Of a stretch of DNA of 64,000 nucleotides, positions 34,321 through 46,102 are shown piece after piece; position 1 is the stretch's first letter; each line of letters begins with the position of its first letter. The stretch covers positions 8,758,731 through 8,822,730 of the forward strand of contig OX359285.1 in the NCBI GenBank assembly GCA_947179155.2, in the 5' to 3' direction. Source of the DNA: Hedera helix. Its lineage: Eukaryota > Streptophyta > Magnoliopsida > Apiales > Araliaceae. The position numbers and the translations under genes are program-made. The notes beneath the pieces are model-generated. The model searched no databases. It had not been told where the DNA came from and saw nothing but the letters and a program-made list of their open reading frames with translations.

Positions 34321-34969
34321 ATGACCTGGAACTGTGAAATTATATTAACATGACCAGTGGTGTTTCAGGTGATAAAAGTTGATGACATTTTTCTTAAAAA
34401 GAGAAGCGAGTGGACATCATAGTCTACATTATTCTTCTAATGGATTGCTCATTCTGCTGTTATCATTGATCTGAATTTTGTTCAAGAATTTAACTGCAGT
34501 TCTTGATATAAAGCTTATTGTCTATTATATTCAATTAAGAACTCAAATGTTGAAGGCTAATGATAATTTATTTGTCATTATCTTAGTCATGATATTTTCT
34601 TACTGGGCTATTTGAGCTCACATTTTTCTTTTGTTCCATTGTTTTTCAACAGGAGATGAAAGAGTAGCTGGGTCTAGCTAGGGAATGGAGTGAAGGTCCG
34701 AGAAATAGTTATAGTAGTCTTCACATATTGTAAATAGTGTGATAATAATAGTGAAGACTTAATTGTATATTATAGAATTATGTTCTTTTTGTGATTTGCA
34801 CTAGATTGTAACAATTTTGTTGTAGTCTTTTGGCGTCTCAAATTGGGCTGTGTAGGCCTGAATTTGGGGGCGTCACATGTAAAGATAATATATCTTAGAT
34901 CTTAGTAAATTTTATGTAGGAAATTTTTATTAAGATATTAAGATCTCAACAATATCTCTTAACATATCA

Positions 34970-36850
34970 TGTGACACCCCCAAATTTGGCCCCACACATC
35001 CCAAACTTGAGTTGTCAAAATACACAACAACTATTATAATATAACGTACAACGTATCACAGTACAGTATTCAAATAATACACAACTAAGTCTTCATTATT
35101 ATTGTCACACTATTTTACAACTTATGAAGACTAATACAGCTACAACTCGGACCTTCACTCCAACCCCCGGCTAGACCCAACTACTCTCTCATCTCCTGTT
35201 GAAGAACAATGGAACAAAAGGAAAGGGTGAGCTCAAATAGCCCAGTAAAGAATATCATGACTAAGATAATGACAAATAAATTATCGTTAGCCTTCAACAA
35301 TTGAGTTTTGGATAGAATAATTTAAATAGCAAGTTTTAATTGAACAACTGTAGTTAAGTTCTTAAACAAAGTTCAAATCAATAACTGCAGCAGAATAACA
35401 ACCATTAGAAAAATTATATGGACCATAATGTCCACTTGCTTCTCTTTTTAAGAAAAACATCATTAACTTTTATCATCTGAAACACCACTGGCCATGATAA
35501 TACAATTTCACAGTTCCTGGTCATAATCATGTAAGTCAACAATTCATATTTATACTACGGGCAAAAGATATTCAATATAGCACCAACGGTCATGATTATA
35601 CCAGTCTACAGCCTTTGGTCATAATCATACCAAAAAATAGTTCATCTTTGCCCCAGGCCAAAGAGAACATTCACCATGTGCCTTAAAAGACACATCATCA
35701 AATATATCGCCTTTAACCTATCACCATCTTTATCCAATCTGTGCCCCCAGCCACTGATATCAACAATAATTTGATTTTTAATTATTAGAATAATAACAGA
35801 GATATTAATAATGAAGAGAAGAAATAGGATAAACAATAAATATCGAAAGTTTATAATTTTTACTTTGTGTAAATTCAAATAATGTTCAAATTGTCAATAT
35901 GATAGGGAGTGAAATTCAAAAATGATATTCAAGATCCATAGTTCAGAATAACAGTTACAGTTTAATAGAAAGGTTCATGTAAATAGGAATGTGCAATTGA
36001 AATGATATTAAATGAAGTACAAATTGTTAAGAAAATTATAATTATTTCAGAAGTTTTACTGGACAATACTTACCATAGTAAGTTTAAGAGTATAAAAGAA
36101 ATGATATCCCTTACTGTAGTAAGTTTGAATAATGGAAGATGAAAAAGATGGTATACCTTACAAGTAAAAAAGAAAATAATATTAATTTATGATGATGAAA
36201 AGAATGATACCCCTTACCTTATCACGTGACTGGATATTGATAAAAATGAGGTTGATAAACTTATATATTTATAATATAATTAGTAATTACCATATATAAA
36301 TTTCAAAATTAGTAATTACCATATATTATGAACTATCAAAATTATTTATATAATATAAATTTTTGTAGTGTAAAATAATAACTTCAAAAATAAATTTTGA
36401 AATAATATATCAAAATAAATCTTTAAAAGAAAGCTTTTCAAAATAAATCTTCTCAAAGAAGAGTCTTCTAAAGAAAGATTTGTGAATACCGTGTGAAATA
36501 GGTATTTGTGCAATTACTAGTTTTTAATAAAATACTTACTTGAAAAATTCTTGCACTCCTTTTGGTTTACAAACACTCAAGATAACCTTACTATTCTCAG
36601 AGAAAACTCACAAAATACTTGTAGAAATTTTTTATATTTTAGGTGTGATTTTTTTATTCAACTGAGCAAACTATTTATAGGAGAAATGAATGTACTATGC
36701 GCGGTAGGTGAGCTGGCGTGCTGCATGCCAGTGCTGAAAAATTCAGCAGAGTCTGCAGTAGCCTCCTCCACCAACCCTCCCTGCAAAATCACAATTTTCA
36801 TTCTTCATGTGGGCTCCACAGAGGGTCCACATACTATTCACATATAATAA

Positions 36851-36919
<69 letters not shown>

Positions 36920-37609
36920 GTCCTACATAATGTTACAACAATAATTCAACAATAATGTAAGAAACACGTTACAACTTATTATTAGTTTAATAATATAAAT
37001 TACAGTATATTTACTACTGTGACAATTATTAGGTTCAATAACTTTAAAATACAGTGCAATAACAATTATTGATTCAATGATATAAAATACAGTATAATGA
37101 CAATTATTGAATCAATAATGCAAAATACTGTGTAACAAAAATTATTGATGAATACTGTACAATGACCACGTTATCAGATCAATAATATGAGATACTGTGC
37201 AATACCATATGCAACTGTAGAATACCGTATGTTACAATAAAATACCATAAAATACTATATGCTACTATTCTTTTATCACCCGTATTTTAACAGTTAAAAG
37301 TGATAACACCGTTGACTATTTTTATTTAAAAAGGTTACTTCTATTGTTTTCTATATCCGACAAATATTTCGTTGTGGGGTCCACCAACGATTAGTTATTT
37401 CGGCGTCGTCGTACGACCGAATATTTCCCGACAAAACGAATATTTCCCGACGAAACGAATATTGTCCGACATAATAAAATTTGCACATGACATCCTTAAC
37501 TTTTAACTTTGTCAATTTAACCATTTACTGTTTTAGAGTATATATATATATATATATATATATATGAAGAAAAATTAATTTTGTATTTCATAAAATTCAG
37601 GGTCTTACA
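34970..37609 (-). mobile_element. Solo LTR B (2640 bp), same family as LTR A, reversed
   Basis: On the minus strand TGTAAGACC (37609 leftwards) ... GGGGGTGTCACA (to 34970). It is flanked by a perfect TATCA duplication (34965-34969 and 37610-37614). TATA box on the minus strand at 36671-36680. It matches LTR A in reverse, for example 'cgaatatttcccgac' near 37430 against the reversed words near 30980. It is about 1.4 kb shorter, mainly because the tandem arrays are shorter or absent. Confidence 0.88.
36862..36916. repeat. (TA)n microsatellite in LTR B
   Basis: About 27 TA units. A shorter AT run lies at about 37540-37566. Confidence 0.9.
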
Positions 37610-38271
37610 TATCACGCGTTTTAATTATATTAATATAGTCGTGAACTTCATTATTAAATTAATATCTTAACTAAATTAAATTCATTAACATTTGGAATCT
37701 TATCAAATAATTATAAACGTGATTTAATTATATTAATATAGTCCTGAACTTCATTATTAAATTAATATCTTAACTAAATTATATTCATTAACATTTGGAA
37801 TCTTATCCGATAATTGTAATAATAGTGAATGTGAATTTTTTGACAAATAATAACTATTAAATTAGTTAAAAAAATATGGTGGTTTCATTATTAATTAATT
37901 GTTATAACTAAATTAAAATTTATTAAAACTTGAATTTCATAGTTCTATTCAGAATAAAATTTTAAGCAAATTTTGTTAATAAAAATATTAGTCTAGAATT
38001 CCGTTATAAACTTAAATAAAATTAAAATAATTATTTTCTCATAATCACGACTAAATAAATCTACACTCCATTAAGTTAATGTTTAACTTAATAAATTGAT
38101 CGATTGAAGGAACTTACAATATATAATTAAAATTTTTAATATTTAATAATTTAACGACCACAACTATTTTCTTAAAGCTCTAATTAAATATTTACCCTAC
38201 ATTTAGGATTATCTTAATAATTAACATAAGAAAACATTATTTTCTGTCGCTCGTACTTCGCATGGGGTTAG

Positions 38272-39115
38272 TAAGTTTGTATAATTAAAAGCACAAACTT
38301 GATTTCACAATTTTTTATTCAACTTTTGCTCTTCTATTTAAATTAGTATAAGTAGTATTTAGATTTAAAACAATTAAATACTTTCTAAATTTGTAAAAAA
38401 AATAAAGAAAAAAGCCTAATCTATTAGGAAAAAAGAAAGTGTCTTTTATTTTTATATCTCTAATAAAAAAAGAACGAATCACTTAAAATAATTTTTATTT
38501 TTATATCTACCAATTTTATTACAAACTTTTTCTATCACAATTTTATGAAAGATAATATATTTTAAATTTTTTTATGTATGATAATGTTATTATTAAAATT
38601 TTATTAAGATATCAAAAAATCTCATAATAAATCATGTGATTTGATTATATTAGTCGTGAATTTTATTATTAAATTAATTTTCTAAATAAATTAAATTTAT
38701 TAAAACTTAAATTTTATCAACTCTGGTGAATAACTGTAAATTAGTTAAAAATTATAGTGAATTCATTATTAGCTAACTAATTGTCATAACTAAATTAAAT
38801 TTATTAAACCTTAAGTTTAATAATTCTATTTGGATTAAAATTTTGACGAATTCATCCAATCTAAATAAAATTAAAGTGATTTCTTTCTCATAATCATTAC
38901 TAAATAAATTTACATTTTATTCAAAATGTTTAGCTTTATAATTGATTGAAAGAACTTATAATATATAATTCAACAATTTATTAATTAGATAAGTATTTAA
39001 TAATTTAATAACTACTATTACCTTCTCAAAAATTTAATTAAATATTTATCCTTCAATTAATTAATTATCATAACAAACCATTATCCATGTTGTTCGTGCT
39101 TCACATGAGATGTGA
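38272..39115 (+). mobile_element. Helitron-like element 2, in tandem with element 1
   Basis: Begins 'gtataattaaaagcacaaac' and ends near 'ttcgtgcttcacatgaga'. Along its length it follows the uninterrupted version of element 1 (for instance 'gaaagataatatattttaaa' and 'attatattagtcgtgaattt'). Tandem arrangement is common for Helitrons. No coding capacity. Confidence 0.4.
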
Positions 39116-39615
39116 GCTTGTTAAAATAATTCCAAGACTTCTTATTTTGTGGTGGAAGATGTACACACTTGTAGACCTTTAAAATATGAATTAAGCATGT
39201 GGACGAAAAGTTTCGTGACACGCGGAACTCCACAAAAAGGAAGGAAAAGATTAATTCAAAATTGGGTCGTAAAGGCCCAATCTATATCTGAAATGACAAC
39301 TTGAGGCCCATAAACTTTGTAGGCCCTTCTGGTGATGAATTTAGCATTCCATTATATAGTTATTGGAGACAATTATATTTACTAATACATTTTTAGAAAA
39401 TATTACAACAAAAGAATATACATAAAATATTTATAAAATTAGTACATCTTCAATTTTTAATTTACAAAGTTAGTGCATTCTTATCCCTTTAATTTAGTTA
39501 GTCAAAATATTACCATGAACCACATATTATGCGTGGAATGTTGTCCCCTGGAGAGAGAACCACGTATCCTAAACTATTATAACCACTCATGCGCCAACCT
39601 TATCATCAGTTATAC

Positions 39616-39616
39616 A

Positions 39617-39660
<44 letters not shown>
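39616..39660. repeat. (ATT)n microsatellite
   Basis: About 15 ATT units. Confidence 0.9.
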
Positions 39661-40115
39661 GAGGAAGAAGAAGATGGTGGAGGCAGAAGAAGGTTGTGGC
39701 GGAGGAAGAAGATGGTGATGGTTATAGCGGAGGAAGATGGTGGTGGTTGTGGCGGAAGAAGAAGATGGTGATGAAGGCGGAAGAAGGTGGTGGTGGTGGT
39801 TGTGGTGGAGGAAGAAGATGGTGGTGGAGGAGAGAAGAAGATGATGGTGGTTGTGGCGGAGTAAGAAGATGATAGTGGTTGTGGCGGAGGAAAAAAAAAC
39901 TGCAGTTTTTTCATCTCCGCATCTGCAGTTTCGTCATACTACAGTTGGTAACCAAACCTTCATATCAAGGTAACCAATCCATCTCCACACCTGTATTTTT
40001 TTCATAGTGCAGATTCATAAAGCCATACTTTCTGAGGGGGGAGAAAGTGAGGATGAGGAAGAAGATGGTAGTGGAGGCGGAAGAAGATGGTGGTGGTTGT
40101 GGTGGAAGAAGAAAA
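39661..40115. repeat. GA-rich minisatellite, 'gaagaagatggtggtggttgtggcgga' type
   Basis: Irregular 20-30 bp units run 39661-39895. After a 'gcagtttttt(c/t)a...gttggtaaccaaaccttc' segment they resume at 40037-40113, so the GA array and its neighbour are themselves duplicated. The Arg/Glu/Gly- and Ser-rich ORFs here follow from the base composition and I do not accept them as genes. Confidence 0.7.
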
Positions 40116-40425
40116 AATTGCAGTTTTTTTCACTTCCACACTTGCAGTTTTGTCATAATACAGTTGGTAACCAAACCTTCATACCAAGGTAACCAGACCT
40201 TCATACCAAGGTAACCAAAACCTTCATACCAATATAACCAAACCTTTATACCAAGGTAACCAATCCACTTCCACACATGTAATTTTTGAATGTGATGCAG
40301 TTGGTTGCAACCGGTCTAATTCAAGCGCCTAGGCGCTTGGGCACGGCCAGACTTGAAAGTAACCAAACACGTATATAAAGGTAACCAAACACGTATATGA
40401 AGGTAACCAATTTATGTCTGTGTAG
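39945..40425. repeat. GGTAACCAA repeat, ~21 bp unit
   Basis: 'ggtaaccaaaccttcatacca' and variants occur about ten times, in a tight run at 40165-40265 and again at 40375-40410 with 'cacgtatat' in place of 'cttcata'. Confidence 0.7.
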
Positions 40426-40547
40426 TAACTACGAGTCAGTAATCAAATCCTTCGAGCTTCTCGTCAATGGTGATTTTGAAATAGAGGGACCAACCAGACG
40501 CGCGCCCTCTGTCAAGGATTCATGTTGAAGATGCACATATATATGTC

Positions 40548-40690
40548 TAGATAGAAGGAGAAGGTGGAGGCGAAGGAGAGAGGAGAGAGAAAAGGAGAAG
40601 GTGGAGGCAGAGGAGAGAGGAGAAAAGAGAAGGTGAAGGCGAATGAGAGATGAGAGAGAAAATGAGGTGGAGGCGGAGAGAAGGTAGAAG
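40548..40690. repeat. Purine-rich minisatellite, ~34 bp unit
   Basis: 'aaggtggaggcgaaggagag' and variants start at 40561, 40598, 40630 and 40664. Confidence 0.75.
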
Positions 40691-40720
40691 ATAAAGATGA
40701 CATGGTTTTTATGTTGTACT

Positions 40721-43302
40721 CTTTTTGTAATTATTTTGTGAATGCATTAATTTTGTAATTAATTTATAAATATTGTATATTACTGTAAAGAGCCCTATTT
40801 ATTGTGCTTGACCTTTTTGGGCTAAGGGCAAAAGGCCCATAGAGGTTTGAGGTCCAATTCTCCATAATTTGGGAACATGGGTTATGGTTTAGTGGGTGAA
40901 GAGCAGAGTTCGTTGAGGGATGTCCATATTATATTAACATATCTAAAGCTTAGCTGAGATTGTGGACTTATTATTATATGAACTTGTGATCTATTAAAAA
41001 GGGGCCAAAATGATGATTATATAAAGAGAGGGAGAGGTTCGTTTCGAAAAGCCTCTCCCTCAAGACTAAAAAGACTAAGAACAAGATGGATAACGCTGCC
41101 ATCATCATAGTCCATAATTTCGGCGTCTTCTTACTGGTTCAGAAATTCTAAACAAAATTTCAAAAGCTTTTATGTATTATCGGGTGATTTTCTTTACTTT
41201 TCCGCACCTTCGAAGCAAAGAAAATCGGAAGCAAGTTGGACTTCACAATCTCTAGTTATCATACCAAGGGAAGTATATTTTTTATTTATTTATGTATATA
41301 TGCTTTACATTTAATTTGCATGTAAATACATTTTAATTTAAAATATAAATAATAGAGCATGCATTTATATGACCCTAGAGGGTTAAGCTCCGGTACAATA
41401 GAAAGGCTTTGATCCGAGAGGCTTAATACCATTGACCTGAGAGACTTGCTGTATAGCATGGGATACATTTAAAAAGTCCTAATGATGTATCGAGGAAACC
41501 TTGCAAGTAAAGCGTAAACTTTCATAATTTGAGACTCAACACCCTCTTCTTCTTTTTTCCAGTTAGTGGCTATTATGCATGCACACTGTGACTTAAGAGT
41601 TGCCCATCATTTGTTTCTAATGCCACCTAAATATCACAGAGTCATGCTGTGTTAGTCTTAACACCAAGGCTTTCACCCGAGAGGGTTGAGCAGCATCACG
41701 ACTACCATGTGAACCTTAAAGTATATACTTTTATATAGTGTACGTATCATATGAAACTAGTAAGTTAAAATGGGTAGAACATCCATAGTCAAAAGCTCCT
41801 ACCCTTGGATGTATATGCATGCAAACAAAAGTCAAATGTATCCCACCATATTTGTAAAACATGCTCGAGTACTAGAGTTATTTGGTCCCGAGTAGGTAAG
41901 CATATTAATTATTAAAATACAAGTATGTGGCTCGAGTACATTCCTCCGAGAGGATTTAGTTATGGTGAAGTTAAAAATTAACTTCTTTATAATAAGTTAT
42001 AAACTTTTTCACCACATTAAATATATATTTGTAACAATATAATGAAAAAATTTATAACCCAAACATTGGTATGTAGGTAACATGTAGTTATATTGCATGT
42101 CATTAAATATCTAAATTATATTCAGTAGCAATGCCTAGTGCAAACCTATGAGAGGGTTGAGCTTTAGCATCATATATATGGTCATTACAAAAATAAATAA
42201 ATAAATTTTTTTTAAAAAAAAAATGTGTATAAAGGGCCGAGAGCAATCCTCCGAGAGGATTGAGCCTTAGCATCATGGGCATTATAAAACATTTGAAATG
42301 AAACAAATGATTACAATCAGAGGAGCAACTCTATGGTTTTCGAGTAGTAGTCAGTTGAGTGGGCGGACTATAGTCTGTGAACCAACATTAGGATACCAAT
42401 TAATTGGCTTTGCTTCATTTCTTTACTTTGTAACTGTCATATAAGAGGAGTCTACATTTATATATCTAAAGTTGGCTAAGCTCTTAATAATAATTTAATA
42501 ATTTTATATATGCTCAAATCTGGTTTGCTCTCATAATAATAGTAAAACAAAAATAATGACTATTAGTCTGTCGTCTTTATAAAGATAAGTTGATAAATAG
42601 ACGATTTTCATGTGAAAATATTAAAAAGTACTGTGAAAATATCAATTTCTTTTATATTATACACGTATATGCATGTCTTATATTAATTAAGGAAATGAGA
42701 AAACAATTTAATCATTGACCTTCCTTTTGTATTTTGCATGCATGTGGTAGTGGTAGTGCCAAGAGACCAAGTTTAAATATGAGATTTTATTTCTTTTTCT
42801 TCATTTATGGGAGATGACATCTCAGGTAGTATCCTCTCATACTAAATGGCCAAAAAATTATAAATTTTGCATCAATGCATGTTAAGTATAATCGCAACCT
42901 TACAACTCTGCATCTTTTCTCTCGCTCTGCTTATCGTACGATCATAAATGCTTTAAGACTGTAAAAGAAGAAGAAAAATGTATGAGCTGATGAGCTGTTT
43001 GGCTTAAAATAAGTGGCCGACTGGTCGAGTATGACCCGCGAGCTTCCATGGGATAATTATTCTCTATGTGATAACTACTGGCTCTTTTTGCTATAATTAT
43101 TAGGCCATATTAACATTATTTATTGCTTGAACTAATATTCAAATGCCAAACTGTAACATGCATACTTGCATGCTTAAGCAACCCTTTATAATATCTATAA
43201 ACGCATGCGCGCCTATAACTCATTATATTTGACCGTTGCGAAGTACCATTGAAGTTTCAATGGCATCAACGCTAGCTATGAAATTTTTGGGGGTGCCGCA
43301 AC
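40721..43302. other. Non-coding stretch with a possible promoter and hairpin modules
   Basis: No protein gene. A TATA-like 'ttatataaag' (about 41017) is followed by a perfect 8-bp hairpin, GGGAGAGG/CCTCTCCC (41030-41059), and a 21-codon ORF from ATG about 41086. From 41371 to 42275 eight copies of a GAGAGG module are found (separate entry). The rest (42300-43302) shows nothing recognisable. It could be an old element or a non-coding transcription unit. Confidence 0.35.
41371..42275. repeat. Eight dispersed copies of a GAGAGG hairpin module
   Basis: Copies near 41371, 41411, 41433, 41675, 41885, 41944, 42145 and 42246. Consensus is about '(t/c)cCcgAGAGGgtTgAGc', often followed by '(t)tagcatca'. 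The best one, AATCCTCCGAGAGGATT (42245-42261), is a perfect 7-bp stem. Spacing is irregular (22-300 bp), so this is not a simple tandem array. Confidence 0.55.
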
Positions 43303-43415
43303 TGTAATATCCGGGATTATTGCGTGGTATTATAAATAAAAATGTCATTAATAAAATAAATTTTTATTCGAATAGTATGATGTGTATGAAATGTGATTTA
43401 ATATGTACATATGTG

Positions 43416-43420
<5 letters not shown>

Positions 43421-43490
<70 letters not shown>
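43421..43490. repeat. (TA)n microsatellite
   Basis: About 34 TA units. Confidence 0.9.
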
Positions 43491-43491
<1 letters not shown>

Positions 43492-43712
43492 CCTATGCCA
43501 AAAAGCATGAGGAAGAAATCCTGAACTCAAAAGAAAAATAAAAGATTTTCAGGATCTTTTATTACAGCAACTATCCACACATCCAAGGGTGACATCTAAG
43601 AAAGATCTTATGCCAGACATCCATGTAATCAAAATAGCAGAAATAGTTACTAAAAGATCCTTCAAGACCTTTCTCAATAACTCTCATATCAGAAAGACGA
43701 TTGGTATAACGA

Positions 43713-43716
<4 letters not shown>

Positions 43717-43795
<79 letters not shown>

Positions 43796-43803
43796 CGCGC
43801 GCG
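43717..43803. repeat. (TA)n(GC)n compound microsatellite
   Basis: About 36 TA units switch directly to (GC)6. Both alternate purine and pyrimidine, so the GC part could form Z-DNA. Confidence 0.88.
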
Positions 43804-44164
43804 TTTGAGATGAGAATTAATAGTTAATTAAGTTAATAAATTAAACTAGTTTGAATTAACTAAGAAATGGAAAAAAGAAAATCCAAAATAGATAATTATT
43901 TTGATTTATTAATTGAGATCAAAGTTAAAGCTTATATTATGAATTAGTATAGCTTGAATATTAAGCATTGTGTGGCAATGTAATAATGTTGGATTAAAGT
44001 TCATGTATGGTATAATTAATTCACTTATTTAAATTAGTTGATTAATATAATTAATTAATTTAATTAATGAGCCAATGAGGAAATTAATTAAATAAACATT
44101 GTGATGAGTTGCATGTATTAAATGTAATACATAGGTATTGTGTATCATGACCTAATGTTTATAC

Positions 44165-44169
44165 TTTAT
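44165..44169. repeat. Candidate target site duplication of the Tat element (TTTAT)
   Basis: The five bases before the LTR end; the partner is outside the window, so it cannot be checked here. Confidence 0.4.
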
Positions 44170-44717
44170 TGTTAACACCTGAATTTGTGAGCACGTGAAA
44201 AATCACCAAAGCATGAGCACCTGCACCCATAAGACCGTTAGACACCCCCAAAACTAGCGACGACTTGGGCTGTCTGAGGATGCTCCGCTGTAAGAGTAAG
44301 TAACAGGCCAAAAGCGTAACAATGGAGGACAATAATGCTGGAATTATTATAGTTCTGTGTAAGATATAAACGTGTGTACCGTAATCCAGGAGCTTATGAC
44401 TAGTATTTATAGTGCATGTCATCCCCAGAGTCCATATAAAAATAAGGTACTTCAATCCAAATCACCTTTGGATTATCCTTCTCACTAATAGAAACCTTTC
44501 CTAATTACCCATCTGATCTCCACGAAAATAGGAAAAGGATTCCTAACAGGATTCAACCTTAACCATCACAAGCCATGTAGGAATTAACAACCAAGAATTG
44601 GGCCATCCTTCCTCGAGCCCAACCAAGCCGAACCCCCCACGTCGCACTGCTCATAACCCAAACGTAAGCCCAACCCAGTCCACGTTATATCTGGGTCGGG
44701 AAAATCTTATCCCAACA
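44170..44717 (-). mobile_element. 3' LTR of the Tat element (548 bp)
   Basis: On the minus strand TGTTGGGATAAG (44717) to GGTGTTAACA (44170). A TATA box, CTATAAATA, lies at 44412-44404 (-). The inner edge abuts the polypurine tract. It is short next to the 4-5 kb LTRs elsewhere in the window. Confidence 0.78.
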
Positions 44718-44731
44718 TTACCCCCCACTCT
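44718..44731 (-). other. Polypurine tract of the Tat element
   Basis: The minus strand reads GAGTGGGGGGTAA directly before the LTR. This is the usual plus-strand primer site. Confidence 0.75.
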
Positions 44732-45076
44732 CATATTTTTAAAGATTAAATTAGGAGAGTATAATACCACCCCTTTTATTATACACAAGCCCAACCATTG
44801 ACAAACAAACCTTAACTGCCATCTTCCTCACATCAGTCACACGTGTGAAAACACCTCCTTATTCTGCCACAAGCGTTCCCCAAAACTAATACACAAAACC
44901 CTCGTCTCGAAATAAACTCTTTATCTTCAACAACATTTCAAAAACCCTTTCTATTTCCTCTATACGGTCTCATCAACTACATCTTCAACAACGAACCTGT
45001 TATAGCAACAAAAACTCCTTCGATTCTTCTAATCGGTACCCCCAAACTGATTACAGACTCCAAAACCTTATCTAAA

Positions 45077-45092
45077 CATTACCCCCCAAAAC
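45077..45092 (-). other. Second polypurine tract-like copy inside the Tat element
   Basis: The minus strand reads TTTTGGGGGGTAATGTT. The plus-strand word 'aacattaccccccA' and a nearby 'ttatc' match those at 44706-44726, 360 bp away, including bases that belong to the LTR edge there. Confidence 0.5.
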
Positions 45093-45838
45093 CCAGGACC
45101 TTTCACCGGAATCTATGGCTTCCACCACTGCTGCCGCCTCTTCCACTACCACTGCCTCCAAGATAAAACAACAGGAAGCCGAGATAAGAGCAATGTTCAG
45201 TGATGAAGAAGAATTCAGCCACGCCAATGTCCTGTCCAAAATCACTAAGCAAGCCCTCCACCAGTACAAGAGAGATTTCCACTTCCCCGGTGAATACTCC
45301 CTTACCGTACCGAAGCCCGAAGAGCGACTGTACTGGCGTCCATCTACTCCCAAGGTAGCAGTGCCAGTGCAGGTCTTAAAGAATGGCGTCCGATTCCCCC
45401 TCCACCCCTTCATTACCGATCTTATAGACTTCGTCGGAATAGGTCTAGCCCAACTAGTTCCTAACTCGTATATCCACATCATATGCTTCATCGCCCACTG
45501 TCACGACCTCAAAATTACCCCATCTTTTGACTTCTTCTTCCATATCTTCTGCCTAACCCAAACCAAAGAAGCCGAGTTCAGAACCTTAAACAGACTTCCG
45601 GGCCAAAAAGCATGGATGCAGCCGCCATCGAGCAATAAAGGATGGAACAAAGAATGGCTCTATGTCTCCGGCCCAAACACCCATCTGATACCACCATGGG
45701 GGAACCCAAAGAAACCAACCGTCGACCCCATCATTGAAGAGCGAGAAAACAGGTTCAAACGCCTCTACAGGAAGATTCCAGAAGAGCCATGAAACATCAA
45801 CCTCCTGTCTGACCACAAATGGCTATACTCCCATGGAC

Positions 45839-45929
45839 GTAAGTTCCCGAACTCACTTCTTCTTTAATCTCCGAACTAATACAATGTATCTATCTAATCT
45901 CCCCCTCTTTTATTTTATTTTGGCATCAG
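45839..45929 (+). other. Intron 1 of the antisense Tat gene (91 bp)
   Basis: GTAAGT at the donor, 'ttttggcatcag' at the acceptor. Removing it keeps the reading frame open into 'VKVYKNQPYVVKP'. Confidence 0.65.
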
Positions 45930-46102
45930 TAGTCAAAGTTTACAAAAACCAACCCTACGTAGTTAAACCCACATCCACCATCGAAGCCGCCCTCGAACCG
46001 ACCGCAGAACCAAAGTCCTCTTCCCACCCTGCTCCCCAACTAACTACAAAACCAGCTCATCACGCCTTTAGACCTCCTTCTGTGAACACCGAACCCCAAA
46101 CT

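Larger units (their letters stand above)
30845..34877 (+). mobile_element. Solo LTR A (4033 bp), rich in minisatellites
   Basis: TGTAAGACC ... GGGGGCGTCACA, flanked by CGTAA (30840-30844) and TGTAA (34878-34882), a target duplication with one mismatch. A TATA box, CTATAAATAG, lies at 31906-31915. At least five separate tandem arrays lie inside (separate entries). The U5 end has the 'gagatgaaagagtagctggg' region also found reversed in LTR B. No internal region or coding sequence follows. Confidence 0.85.
30537..38271 (+). mobile_element. Helitron-like element 1, interrupted by two solo LTRs
   Basis: The parts are 30537-30844, 34878-34969 and 37610-38271; together they are similar along their length to 38272-39115. 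The start, 'tataattaaaagtataaatt', resembles the 'attaaaagcacaaa' start common in plant Helitron-type repeats. The end, 'ctcgtacttcgcatggggttagt', looks like a decayed version of the CCCGTGC-TTC-GCACGGG hairpin followed by CTAG. No coding capacity. It contains a 113-bp internal duplication (37621 and 37734). The class is an inference from the end structures. Confidence 0.4.
43303..44169 (+). mobile_element. 5' end of a chromovirus-type LTR, cut by the Tat element
   Basis: Starts TGTAATATCCGGG, close to the TGTAATATCCCAG start of the LARD LTRs, and continues with the same kind of AT-rich, 'gagccaatgagg'-bearing sequence. It stops at TTTAT/TG, where the Tat 3' LTR begins. It holds two long (TA)n runs. 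Confidence 0.6.

Noticed and set aside
36718..36930. ORFs ending in long Ile-Tyr runs (also near 14666, 43348 and 43589)
   Set aside because: The Tyr-Ile runs are translated (TA)n microsatellites.
31141..37610. Possible CRISPR array from regularly spaced repeats in LTR A
   Set aside because: Repeats are head-to-tail minisatellites without spacers, in a plant nuclear LTR.
39657..39914. Ser/Pro/Thr-rich and Gly/Arg-rich ORFs over the GA-rich arrays (also 40007-40192 and 40512-40703)
   Set aside because: They arise from simple repeats read in several frames on both strands; no start context, no domain, no neighbour that supports a gene.
44159..44455. 98-codon minus-strand ORF with hydrophobic stretches
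   Set aside because: Lies inside the Tat 3' LTR and crosses its boundary; no family match.
45072..45491. 139-codon minus-strand ORF
   Set aside because: Shadow of the antisense Tat gene exon on the plus strand, whose frame has domain similarity and introns.
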